This document shows positions 52,971-61,263 of a stretch of 64,000 nucleotides of DNA, in pieces; position 1 is the first letter of the stretch; each line of letters starts with the position of its first letter. The notes beneath the pieces are model-generated. The model was not told the DNA's origin, did no database searches, and worked only from the letters and a program-made list of their open reading frames with translations. The DNA lies in the NCBI RefSeq assembly GCF_034424215.1, contig NZ_CP139960.1, forward strand, positions 4,774,001 to 4,838,000, given 5' to 3'. The position numbers were made by a program, and so were the translations under genes. This DNA comes from Niabella yanshanensis (GTDB lineage: Bacteria; Bacteroidota; Bacteroidia; Chitinophagales; Chitinophagaceae).

Positions 52971-52998
52971 TTTAGAATTATCTCTAATTGAATTTTAT

Positions 52999-53901
52999 AT
53001 GAAGAAGGAAGACATATCTCACCTGGAAAAGCTGATGGATTATCTGGCCTCTCATTTTTTGAAAAAGGTGTCGTGGAAAGACGTGTCCAAGACTGAATGG
53101 TTAGCTGTTGCCGAAGAGTTAAATAAGTTATGGATGCGAAGGGGAAAACAACAGAAGATCCGGCAGCGCCCCGAGCTTTTAGGAACTAATTATTTATATG
53201 AACACCTGGTTTTGGGGAAGCTGCGGAAGTACGCTGAGAAAAACAGCCTTACCGGTATTGGCAAACCTAATCTTGGGAAGTTAAATAACATAGTTCAGTT
53301 GTTGGGATACGAGCATTATATTGAATTCATTAACTCCCATACTGAGGCCTTTGGCTTTAACGATTTAAAAATAAGCATACCCAAAGCGGTTGAGAACACC
53401 AAGCTGTTGGATGAGCTGGTTGGGTATTGGTATTCTTATAACCGTAACTTACCTGATGACCCCGGTAAAATGCATGAGGAACGCATCTGGCGTTCAGCAC
53501 TGGAGATTTATAAGGCAGCATCATCTGGTGAATATTTAGTAGAACGTAGCGGCGGCGATAATCATAAGTATTACGGAAAGGTAACCGCCTATGCAGATTA
53601 TGTTTTCATCATTATGAATAGTAATACTTTTATAAGACAAAGGCATTTTATATCCCGGTTAAAAGATATTAATGAAAAGCTGAAACAGCCTCATTATAAA
53701 TTAAACGAATTACATTTCATAAGTACCTGTATCAGCTTCAACCAGGAACCAATAGCCCTGTTCGAGATCTTTCAAAAAGTAAGAAATGGGAAAAATTTCC
53801 TTGCAGATTCCATTAGCTTTCCCGTAGAAAGTAATGAGTTGCCTGCAAATGTAACTGCCTATTTAAAAGACACGGGAGAGAACCGGATCAATTATCGATA
53901 A
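52999..53901 (+). CDS. Hypothetical protein of unknown function
   Basis: 300 residues, no signal peptide or membrane segment. The N-terminal half is helical and basic (SHLEKLMDYLASHFLKKVSWKDV, LNKLWMRRGKQQKIRQRP); GKPNLGKLNNIVQLLGYEHYIEFINSH resembles a small helical unit. The middle holds LVGYWYSYNRNLPDDPGKMHEERIW. The C-terminal half is alpha/beta (YVFIIMNSNTFIRQRHFISRL). I do not recognise a family. Regulation through the direct repeats upstream is plausible. A strong terminator follows. Confidence 0.6.
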   Translation: MKKEDISHLEKLMDYLASHFLKKVSWKDVSKTEWLAVAEELNKLWMRRGKQQKIRQRPELLGTNYLYEHLVLGKLRKYAEKNSLTGIGKPNLGKLNNIVQLLGYEHYIEFINSHTEAFGFNDLKISIPKAVENTKLLDELVGYWYSYNRNLPDDPGKMHEERIWRSALEIYKAASSGEYLVERSGGDNHKYYGKVTAYADYVFIIMNSNTFIRQRHFISRLKDINEKLKQPHYKLNELHFISTCISFNQEPIALFEIFQKVRNGKNFLADSISFPVESNELPANVTAYLKDTGENRINYR

Positions 53902-53918
53902 CCGTTAATACGTAATAT

Positions 53919-53946
53919 AAAAGGCTCCGTTTTTGGGGAGCCTTTT
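53919..53946. terminator. Bidirectional terminator between the hypothetical gene and hmgA
   Basis: AAAAGGCTCC pairs with GGAGCCTTTT around an eight-base loop; the flanking genes converge. Confidence 0.85.
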
Positions 53947-53964
53947 GTTAAATATGGAATATGC

Positions 53965-55122
53965 TCATTCCGCCCAGCTCATAACATAATTATCATTCTC
54001 TATGTCCAATGCCTGTTGGGTGAGCATTAGCGGACGAAAAGTGTCGACCATTACCGCCAGTTCTTTGGTCTCCCTGGCCCCGATACTTTTTTCAACAGCG
54101 CCCGGATGCGGCCCATGGGGGATACCTGCCGGGTGCAGGGTAATCATTCCCCGGGTTACATGTTTGCGACTCATAAAATCTCCGTCCACATAGTAGATCA
54201 CTTCATCGCTGTCAATATTACTATGGTTGTAGGGCGCGGGAATGGCCAAAGGATGGTAATCGAATAGCCTGGGTACAAAAGAGCATACCACAAAGGCACT
54301 GGTTTCAAAAGTTTGATGTACAGGAGGTGGTTGGTGCACGCGACCTGTAATGGGTTCAAAGTCATGAATAGAGAAAATATAAGGATAACAACAGCCATCC
54401 CAGCCTACTACATCAAATGGGTGTGTGCCGTAGTGCAATCCATATAACATTCCTTTTTTCTTTGCTTTAATCATGAAATCGCCCTTTTCATCCAATGTTT
54501 GCAAGTCCTGCGGGGGGCGTATATCCCGCTCACAATAAGGAGCATGCTCCATCAGCTGGCCAAAGCGGCTCATGTACCGTTTAGGGAAACGTAGCGGTGT
54601 AAAGGATTCTACGATAAATAAGCGATTGTTCTCATCATTAAAAGATACCTGGTAAATAGTGCCACGAGGTAGTATAATATAATCGCCGTAACCAAAAGGC
54701 AATTCACCATATTGGGTGTGCACGATGCCGCTTCCCTCATGTATAAAGATGAGCTCGTCTGCATCTGTATTTTTGTAAAAATAGTCCCACATACCTTGTT
54801 GAGGGGCTGCTAATACAATATGGCAATCGTTGTTTACCAAAACCGGTACCCGGCTTTCCAGGAAGTCTTTTGCAGGCTTAATACGGAAACCTTCAAAGCT
54901 GCGGTGCTGTAACATTTTTTCTTCGGCTATCCGCGGACTTACATCCACCTGGGGTTCCGTTCTGATAATTTGCGTAGGAGGATGGCAGTGGTATAGTAGT
55001 GAGTAATCGTCGCTAAAACCTTCTGTAGAAAATAGCTGTTCGCTATATAGCGAACCATCGGGCTTTCTGAATTGTGTGTGACGTTTATGAGGAATTTTCC
55101 CCAATGTGTAATAATGAGCCAT
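53965..55122 (-). CDS. hmgA: Homogentisate 1,2-dioxygenase
   Basis: 385 residues. It opens the homogentisate ring to maleylacetoacetate with Fe(II). Candidate iron ligands: His300 with Glu307 in PYNHSNIDSDEVIYYVDG, and His336 in HPAGIPHGPHPG. Earlier marks: MWDYFYKNTDADELIFIHEGSG, LHYGTHPFDVVGWDGCCYPY and VHQPPPVHQTFET. It is transcribed opposite to the hppD-aminotransferase-FAH run 1 kb away but belongs to the same pathway. Confidence 0.93.
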   Translation of the reverse strand: MAHYYTLGKIPHKRHTQFRKPDGSLYSEQLFSTEGFSDDYSLLYHCHPPTQIIRTEPQVDVSPRIAEEKMLQHRSFEGFRIKPAKDFLESRVPVLVNNDCHIVLAAPQQGMWDYFYKNTDADELIFIHEGSGIVHTQYGELPFGYGDYIILPRGTIYQVSFNDENNRLFIVESFTPLRFPKRYMSRFGQLMEHAPYCERDIRPPQDLQTLDEKGDFMIKAKKKGMLYGLHYGTHPFDVVGWDGCCYPYIFSIHDFEPITGRVHQPPPVHQTFETSAFVVCSFVPRLFDYHPLAIPAPYNHSNIDSDEVIYYVDGDFMSRKHVTRGMITLHPAGIPHGPHPGAVEKSIGARETKELAVMVDTFRPLMLTQQALDIENDNYVMSWAE

Positions 55123-55372
55123 GTACCATAATTTAAAATGTAAAATGTGGAATGTTTACATAAAGAGCGGTTGCTTTACATTCCCTGTCAAACATGATTA
55201 TACATTCTGCTCATCGCGCCATGGCCAATGTAGCAAGAAGAAAACAGTACTTCCATTTTCTTTTATCAATCCAGTAGGTAAAGTTTCTAAAGTATGGCAT
55301 AACAATAATGCAATAATGCTTTTAAAGGCACATCGCTTCAACAAAATTACAGAATAGAAAGAAAAGACAGGT
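55123..55372. other. Gap after hmgA
   Basis: A-rich 250 bp upstream of hmgA and downstream of the frameshifted gene. No gene, no clear promoter box and no repeat were seen. Confidence 0.35.
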
Positions 55373-55790
55373 TTATTCTACTCTTTCCCAAACTTCGCTA
55401 AGGTCTAGATTGCCATTGGCAATTTTGCCGGTGATATACATTTTATTTTTCTCCAGCTTGATAGAAAAAACAGATTGCGTATTTTGAAGATTGTTTTTTT
55501 CATCGGCGTAAACTATATCTTCTGTATACTGATCTTTTTTGAGCTGGTAAGTGCCGCCGATCGTTCTAACGACATTGCCATTATTGAGATAGGTAACTGC
55601 CACAAAATGTTTAGGACCGAAAATTTTGATGTAATTGACCTGCGGCGTTACTTCTGCAACGTTAGCTGTTGGCAGTGAGCCATTCTTGGCGGAAACCAGC
55701 TTCCAGGTTCCGTTAATCGATTTGTTTTTTTTGTGAGTAACTAAAAAGGCTAAGCATCAGCAGCATCGGCAAAATAAACAGAGATTTCAT
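55373..55790 (-). pseudogene. Secreted DUF4488/lipocalin-like protein with poly-A frameshift
   Basis: ATG 55790 opens a normal signal peptide (MKSLFILPML…FSYSQ). A run of eight A (plus strand T at 55725-55732) then shifts the frame into a stop. In the next frame the protein continues as SINGTWKLVSAKNGS, AVTYLNNGNVVRTIGGTYQLKKDQY and up to LSEVWERVE at 55373. One A fewer would restore a 138-residue protein. The GTWKL…W pattern suggests a small beta-barrel. It could be phase-variable, a fresh pseudogene or a sequencing error. Confidence 0.65.
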
Positions 55791-55848
55791 GGTTATTATA
55801 TTTTATTATTAAATATACAATACAAATACTGTAATTCATTAAAATGGT

Positions 55849-55856
55849 TATCTTTG
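55849..55856 (+). promoter_or_regulatory. -7 promoter box (TATCTTTG), probable for hppD
   Basis: Exact TAnnTTTG, 164 bp before the hppD ATG, so a leader of about 155 bases would result. A near-match lies directly before the ATG (about 56010). Which one is used cannot be told. Confidence 0.35.
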
Positions 55857-56020
55857 TATTACCGATGAGGCCGGATTATCCATATAAAATATTTACTGAC
55901 AAGCGCGTAAACTACGTATTGCTTGTTGAGGCCCTTGCTACAGATCACCGTATCTAATCTATTCCCGTTTTTTCCTGTAAAGGAATTTCCCTTTTCTTTT
56001 TAACGATTAAAATCTTTGTT

Positions 56021-57151
56021 ATGTCTAATGCATTACTGTCAGCGCCAGCTGTAGCTGATGTTGTTGATTTTTTACCGCTTGAGGGCACCGATTATATAGA
56101 GTTTTATGTAGGCAATGCCAAGCAGGCGGCTCATTTTTATAAAACCGCATTCGGGTTTCAATCGCTTGCCTACGCTGGCCCTGAAACAGGCGTAAAGGAC
56201 CGCGCCAGCTATGCGGTTCGTCAAAATAAACTTACGCTTGTTTTTACTACATCGCTTAAAGGAAATAATGAAATAAGCGAACATGTGGCACGCCATGGAG
56301 ATGGTGTAAAGATGCTGGCCCTGCGTGTGCAGGATGCTACAGATGCATGGAGACAAACTACACAAAGAGGAGGTAAGAGCTTTATGAAGCCTGTGCGCCT
56401 GACAGATGCCGATGGTGAGATAGTGATGAGCGGCATACATACGTACGGCGATACGGTGCATCTTTTTATTGAACGGAAGAATTACCAGGGCGCTTTTTTG
56501 CCTGGCTATAGAAAATGGGAATCGTCCTATAATCCGTCCGAAACGGGTTTATTATATGTCGATCATTGCGTAGGTAATGTGGGTTGGAATAAAATGAATG
56601 AATGGGTAAGGTTTTACGAAGAGGTAATGGGTTTTCGGAACATCATTTCTTTTGATGATAACGATATCTCTACCGAATATTCTGCATTGATGAGTAAGGT
56701 GATGAGTAGTGGTAATGGTTTTGTTAAATTTCCTATCAATGAACCTGCTGAAGGGAAAAAGAAATCCCAGATCGAAGAGTACCTTGATTTTTATAATGGC
56801 GAGGGAGTACAACATGCTGCCCTGGCTACCAACAACATTATTGAAACTGTTACGGAACTTCAGAAACGTGGAGTAGAATTTTTAAAAGTGCCGGCATCTT
56901 ATTATGATACGCTGCTGGACAGGGTAGGCGAAATAGACGAAGATCTTCTGCCTTTAAAAGAGTTGGGAATTTTAGTGGACAGGGATGACGAAGGTTACCT
57001 GTTACAGATCTTCACAAAACCTGTTGAAGACCGGCCTACTTTGTTTTTTGAAATCATACAGCGTAAGGGAGCAAAGAGCTTTGGTAAGGGGAACTTTAAA
57101 GCTTTGTTTGAAGCGATTGAACGGGAGCAGGAGGCGAGGGGCAATTTATAG
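56021..57151 (+). CDS. hppD: 4-hydroxyphenylpyruvate dioxygenase
   Basis: 376 residues. It converts 4-hydroxyphenylpyruvate to homogentisate. Two vicinal-oxygen-chelate halves are seen. Fe(II) ligands are His182 (LLYVDHCVGNV), His265 (GEGVQHAALAT) and Glu344 (LFFEIIQRKG), matching His161/His240/Glu322 of the Pseudomonas enzyme. It is the first gene of a run with the aminotransferase and FAH genes, separated from the former by a 134-bp heptad spacer. Confidence 0.95.
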   Translation: MSNALLSAPAVADVVDFLPLEGTDYIEFYVGNAKQAAHFYKTAFGFQSLAYAGPETGVKDRASYAVRQNKLTLVFTTSLKGNNEISEHVARHGDGVKMLALRVQDATDAWRQTTQRGGKSFMKPVRLTDADGEIVMSGIHTYGDTVHLFIERKNYQGAFLPGYRKWESSYNPSETGLLYVDHCVGNVGWNKMNEWVRFYEEVMGFRNIISFDDNDISTEYSALMSKVMSSGNGFVKFPINEPAEGKKKSQIEEYLDFYNGEGVQHAALATNNIIETVTELQKRGVEFLKVPASYYDTLLDRVGEIDEDLLPLKELGILVDRDDEGYLLQIFTKPVEDRPTLFFEIIQRKGAKSFGKGNFKALFEAIEREQEARGNL

Positions 57152-57284
57152 TTGATCAGTTGAAAAGTTTATAGGTTGATAGGGAAGTTCACCAAATGAT
57201 TAACAAGTCATTGAGTTTAGCAGATGAAGAAGGCTTGCGAAGTTCGCCCCCTATCAACTATGAACTATAAACATTTACATTTAA
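57148..57284. repeat. Heptad-type two-arm spacer, hppD-aminotransferase
   Basis: The left arm holds GTTTATAGGTTGATAGG (57167-57183). The right arm, 57250-57284, reads in 7-bp words cctatca, actatga, actataa, acattta, catttaa up to the next ATG. The arms pair over CCTATCAAC and CTATAAAC with a six-base bulge. Confidence 0.7.
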
Positions 57285-57285
57285 A

Positions 57286-58512
57286 ATGAAACTTTCACAA
57301 TTAGCAGAAACGATGCCGGCCCCGGCACCACTGGCTATAGGTAATGCCATCAGGGAACGCATCAACAAAGGAGAGCAGATCTATAACCTGACCATTGGTG
57401 ATTTTTCGCCCTTACTGTTTCCAATACCCCAATTACTGGAAGACGCGATTATAGAAGCTTATCAAAATAAGCAAACCAATTACCCCGCTCCTGAGGGCAA
57501 TGCAGATTTGAGGGAACAATTGTCAGCCTTTATACGTCATTTTCAAAACCTGTATTATACGCCTGCTGAGATATTGGTAGCATCCGGAGGACGGCCGCTG
57601 ATTTTTGCAGCTTATCAAACCATTGTTGACAGAGGCGACAAAGTGATCTACCCCGTTCCGTCCTGGAATAATCATTACTATGTGCAGCTGAGTGGTGCGC
57701 AGGGCTGTGCTATCGAAACTTCGGCAGATAATAATTTTATGCCGACTGCCGAAGATATCCGGCCGCATCTGAAAGACGCTGTTTTACTGGCCTTATGCTC
57801 GCCCCAAAATCCGACGGGAGCCTGTTATACACAGGAGCAGATGAAAGCCATCAGCGATATGATTGTTAAAGAGAATAGCAGGCGGGGGGATGATGAGAAA
57901 AAGATATATGTGCTGTATGATCATATTTATAATCTGCTCGTACAAAATTCAGCGAAGCATACAGACCCGGTTTCTGTTTGCCCGGCAATGAAAGCGTATA
58001 CCATTTTTACAGATGCTGTAAGTAAAAATTTTGCGGCCACCGGTGTACGTGTCGGTTGGGGATATGGTCCGCAAGAAATAATCGGTAAAATGAAAACGGT
58101 CTTAAGTCATGTAGGCGCATGGGCGCCTATGGCCGAACAAAAAGCATTGGCAGTTTTCTTTAATGATTTGTCTGGTGTAGAAGAATATCTGTATAACTTT
58201 AAACGAAAGATCGCCCGCCGTCTTGAAGATATTTATACTGGTCTGATGGCATTAAAGCAGGAAGGGCTTCCGGTTGAAGTAATAGCGCCGCAGGCTTCCA
58301 TTTACCTCACTGTAAAAGTAGATATCCCCGGTGATATTTTTAACGAGCTGCTGGATGAGGGCATTGCTGTGATCCCGTTTTCGGCCTTTGGTGCCAGGAA
58401 AGCTGATCAATGGTTCAGGTTAAGTGTGGGTACCTGCAGGCTGGAGGATATTGCTCCGATTCTGCAGAAATTTAGAAAGCTGTTGATGCGAAAAGTAGAA
58501 ATGGTTCATTAA
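57286..58512 (+). CDS. PLP-dependent class I/II aminotransferase, probable tyrosine aminotransferase
   Basis: 408 residues, fold-type I. Schiff-base lysine K247 in DAVSKNFAATGVRVGWG with phosphate-binding Arg255; Asn175 in PQNPTGA and Asp212-Tyr-type pair in VLYDHIYNLL contact PLP. Position between hppD and FAH argues that it makes 4-hydroxyphenylpyruvate from tyrosine (inferred from context; the fold alone does not set substrate). The FAH gene starts 10 bp after its stop. Confidence 0.88.
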   Translation: MKLSQLAETMPAPAPLAIGNAIRERINKGEQIYNLTIGDFSPLLFPIPQLLEDAIIEAYQNKQTNYPAPEGNADLREQLSAFIRHFQNLYYTPAEILVASGGRPLIFAAYQTIVDRGDKVIYPVPSWNNHYYVQLSGAQGCAIETSADNNFMPTAEDIRPHLKDAVLLALCSPQNPTGACYTQEQMKAISDMIVKENSRRGDDEKKIYVLYDHIYNLLVQNSAKHTDPVSVCPAMKAYTIFTDAVSKNFAATGVRVGWGYGPQEIIGKMKTVLSHVGAWAPMAEQKALAVFFNDLSGVEEYLYNFKRKIARRLEDIYTGLMALKQEGLPVEVIAPQASIYLTVKVDIPGDIFNELLDEGIAVIPFSAFGARKADQWFRLSVGTCRLEDIAPILQKFRKLLMRKVEMVH

Positions 58513-58522
58513 AAACAAGAAT

Positions 58523-59518
58523 ATGAAACTGGTATCTTATATGCATAACGGGCATGAACAATGTGGGATATTGCTGGGTCAATATATTTATCCAACAAGC
58601 GGGATGGAAATGCCCGGTACTATGCCGGGCTTATTGAACCAATGGGAGGAGTTGTATCCGCGCCTGATGGCTGTTCATGATGAAATTGTATCGGGCAAGT
58701 TATGGGACAGGCTCGGTTCGGATAATGTTCAGCTGTTAGCGCCGGTGCCGCACCCTGCCTCCTGCCGGGATGGGTATGCTTTCAGGCAACATGTAGCTGC
58801 CGCCCGCCGTAATCGTAAAGTACCCATGATACCGGAGTTTGATGCTTATCCCATATTCTATTTTACCAATCATAACAGCATTCAGGGCCCGGGAGCCATC
58901 AGGTGTATGCCCGATCATTTTCAGAAGCTTGATTTTGAACTGGAAGCAGCTATTGTTATCGGGAAACCCGGTCGTAATATCAAAGCAGCTGATGCTGATA
59001 AGCATATTGCCGGTTTGATGATCATGAATGATTTGAGTGCGCGTACGTTACAAATGGAGGAAATGTTATTAAACCTGGGACCTGCGAAGGGAAAGGATTT
59101 TGCAACGGTTATTGGGCCATGGCTGGTAACATTGGATGAGCTCAGCGATTTTGAAATAGCAGCCAAGAAAAATCACACTGGCAAAAACTGGAACTTGAAA
59201 ATGGCCTGTAGTGTAAACGGTGTGCAGGTAAGCGAAGGGAATCTCGGTGATATGGATTGGACCTTTGCAGAGATCATTGAAAGGGCTTCTTATGGTGTGG
59301 ATCTATATCCCGGAGATGTTATCGGGAGTGGTACTGTGGGCACCGGCTGTTTTTTAGAGCTCAATGGAACCGGGAAGTTGAATGATCCGGGGTACAAAGA
59401 ACAATGGCTGCAGGAGGGCGATGAAGTGGTAATGGAAATAGAGGGGCTGGGAGTATTAAAAAATACTATTATTGCGGAGCGTAAGGATTGGAGTATCTTA
59501 GCAAAGAAGAAGTGGTAA
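58523..59518 (+). CDS. Fumarylacetoacetate hydrolase family protein
   Basis: 331 residues. It should split fumarylacetoacetate to fumarate and acetoacetate, the last step of tyrosine breakdown. Marks: ISFYTNHNSIQGPG-type segment YPIFYFTNHNSIQGPGAI, DFELEAAIVIGKPGRNI with the metal-binding Glu pair, MIMNDLSARTLQ, KGKDFATVIGPWLVT and SGTVGTGCFLELNG. All metal-ligand positions look intact. The 3' end of this gene is partly duplicated downstream at 59625. Confidence 0.85.
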   Translation: MKLVSYMHNGHEQCGILLGQYIYPTSGMEMPGTMPGLLNQWEELYPRLMAVHDEIVSGKLWDRLGSDNVQLLAPVPHPASCRDGYAFRQHVAAARRNRKVPMIPEFDAYPIFYFTNHNSIQGPGAIRCMPDHFQKLDFELEAAIVIGKPGRNIKAADADKHIAGLMIMNDLSARTLQMEEMLLNLGPAKGKDFATVIGPWLVTLDELSDFEIAAKKNHTGKNWNLKMACSVNGVQVSEGNLGDMDWTFAEIIERASYGVDLYPGDVIGSGTVGTGCFLELNGTGKLNDPGYKEQWLQEGDEVVMEIEGLGVLKNTIIAERKDWSILAKKKW

Positions 59519-59693
59519 TTGCTTAACCGCGATGACGCGAAGAAACACCATAATGGCGTAAGGCCGCAAGGAAAGTAGGGAGGAGCCTGAGAATTTTAAG
59601 AAATATACTTATTGTTAAATGTCCGGATTGGAGTATTTTAGCATTAAAGAAGTCATAAATCGTTTAACCGCGATAATGCTAAGAAAAACGCCA
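59485..59693. repeat. Direct repeat of the FAH 3' end and flanking sequence
   Basis: About 65 bases at 59485-59550 (end of the FAH gene and what follows it) recur imperfectly at 59625-59693, 140 bp downstream. Both copies carry GGATTGGAGTAT, then a TTAACCGCGAT segment. The second copy ends at the ATG of the GxxExxR gene. Confidence 0.7.
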
Positions 59694-60112
59694 TGGATAA
59701 AATAAGATATGCGTATCTGGCCAACCAGATTTTTATTGCATGTCTGGAAATACATAAGCAATTGGGCCCTGGGTTGCTTGAATCCGTTTATGAATTTGCA
59801 TTGGTAAAAGAGTTACAGCTTAGACACATATTTGTGCAGTATCAGGTGAAAGTTCTACTTATGTACAAAGGTCACGAAACAGGAAAAGATTTCTATATAG
59901 ATGTATTAGTGGAAAATGAAATAGTTAGAGAAGCCAAGGCTGTTGATCTGCTTCATCCTGTTCACCAGGCACAGCTGTTGTCTTATCTTAAACTGTTTGA
60001 TAAGCGACTGGGTTTCCTGGTGAATTTTAATGTAGTATTATTGAAAGATGGCTTTAAAAGAATGGTTAACAATTATTAATTCCTTGCGGCCTTGCGCCTT
60101 GGCGGTTAAGTT
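59522..60112. mobile_element. Putative GxxExxR-protein element with inverted-repeat ends
   Basis: The left end, CTTAACCGCGATGACGCGAA followed by GGCGTAAGGCCGCAAGGAA up to 59573, and the right end, TTCCTTGCGGCCTTGCGCC and TTGGCGGTTAAG (60082-60112), are inverted repeats of each other outside a central gap. They enclose the GxxExxR gene and interrupt the tyrosine gene cluster between FAH and the flavin reductase gene. No transposase is present, so mobilisation, if any, would be in trans. Confidence 0.5.
59693..60079 (+). CDS. GxxExxR protein (PD-(D/E)XK nuclease-like)
   Basis: 128 residues, full length for the family. Motifs: HKQLGPGLLESVYEFALVKELQLR (the GLLE..Y signature), VLLMYKGHETGKDFYIDVLVENEIVREAKAVDLLHP (the nuclease-like D…E-x-K core: D, E, KA) and AQLLSYLKLFDKRLGFLVNFNVVLLKDGFKRMV. 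Biological role is unknown. The gene is bracketed by inverted repeats and its start codon lies in the direct repeat. Confidence 0.9.
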   Translation: MDKIRYAYLANQIFIACLEIHKQLGPGLLESVYEFALVKELQLRHIFVQYQVKVLLMYKGHETGKDFYIDVLVENEIVREAKAVDLLHPVHQAQLLSYLKLFDKRLGFLVNFNVVLLKDGFKRMVNNY

Positions 60113-60994
60113 ATGATCTTAGATTTACAACAACTCAGCACAATTGATAAACAGTATTACCTGCAGCATATTATTGCGCCGCGGCCCATATGTTTCGCAA
60201 GTACTATCGATAAGGCCGGCCGGGTTAATCTAAGCCCGTTTAGTTTTTTTAACTTGTTCTCTACCGACCCTGCCATAGTCGTGTTCAGTCCTTCGCGCAG
60301 GGTGCGGGATAATACTATTAAGCATACATTGGAAAATGTACTGGAGGTCCCTGAAGTAGCGATTAATATCGTCGATTATGACATGGTGCAGCAAACTTCT
60401 CTTGCAAGTTGTGAATATGGTAAAGACATTTCCGAATTCGAAAAAGCCGGTTTTGCCATGCAGCCCGCTCAGCTGATAAGCCCTCCGCTGGTGAAAGAAA
60501 GCAAAGCAAAAATGGAATGCAAGGTACTGGAAGTGAAATCCCTGGGGGATAAAGGAGGGGCCGGAAACCTGGTTATATGCGAGGTGTTGCAAATACATTT
60601 GGATGAAAGTATTGTGGATGGTAATGGCAGGATCGATCAACGGAAATTGAAACATGTAGCGCGTCTTGGCGGTAACTGGTATTGCAAAGTTGATGAAACC
60701 AATCTATTTGAAGTCGAAAAGCCTAATGTGAAGCTGGGCATCGGCTTTGATGCATTACCTGAATCTATCCGTAATAGTAAAGTGCTTACCGGCAACGACC
60801 TGGGCATTCTTGCCAATGTAGAAATACTGCCTCAACAACAGCCTGAATTTTCAGACACGCAATTCAATCTGTTGCTGGCTAACGCAACTGATCGTCCTGA
60901 AGCCATACACCAGTATGCTGCCCGTCTTATAGCCGCCGGGAAAATAGCAGAAGCATGGCAGGTACTGCTAAGATCTACGGTAACTCACCTTTAG
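60113..60994 (+). CDS. Flavin reductase-like FMN-binding protein
   Basis: 293 residues. Split-barrel flavin reductase domain in the first about 200 residues: IAPRPICFASTIDKAGRVNLSPFSFFNLFSTDPAIVVFSP, then VPEVAINIVDYDMVQQTSLASCEYGKDISEFEKAGF. The tail (about 205-293) ends in helices. Members are often found beside homogentisate-pathway genes in Bacteroidota; a direct step is not known. It may once have followed the FAH gene directly, before the GxxExxR element intervened. Confidence 0.8.
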   Translation: MILDLQQLSTIDKQYYLQHIIAPRPICFASTIDKAGRVNLSPFSFFNLFSTDPAIVVFSPSRRVRDNTIKHTLENVLEVPEVAINIVDYDMVQQTSLASCEYGKDISEFEKAGFAMQPAQLISPPLVKESKAKMECKVLEVKSLGDKGGAGNLVICEVLQIHLDESIVDGNGRIDQRKLKHVARLGGNWYCKVDETNLFEVEKPNVKLGIGFDALPESIRNSKVLTGNDLGILANVEILPQQQPEFSDTQFNLLLANATDRPEAIHQYAARLIAAGKIAEAWQVLLRSTVTHL

Positions 60995-61115
60995 TATAAA
61001 TGATTCCATCAGGAATGTTTGGCCATATTGCACCAGGCTTTGATGTAATCATACATAGACAATAAGAGTTTTTATTTTTTTGATCTTTTACCAATCCTTA
61101 ACAAATTTTATGGAT

Positions 61116-61137
61116 TACCATTTTTACGGAAATGGTA
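61116..61137. other. Inverted repeat upstream of the lipoprotein gene
   Basis: TACCATTT and AAATGGTA are perfect arms around TTACGG, 127 bp before the start at 61264. No T-run. The rest of 60995-61263 holds no gene. Confidence 0.4.
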
Positions 61138-61263
61138 TTAAGAAGTATCTGATCAAAAAGTCAGATAAGCCATTAGCATACTGATGTGAATGTCCGGAAT
61201 TGACATCAATTTTGCTTACTGCCTGAGGCTGGCCACAGCTTTTAATTATTAAAAACTTACATA

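Noticed and set aside
59522-60112. GxxExxR unit considered as an ordinary insertion sequence
   Set aside because: No transposase frame is present, and the ends are not short perfect terminal repeats of a known IS family.
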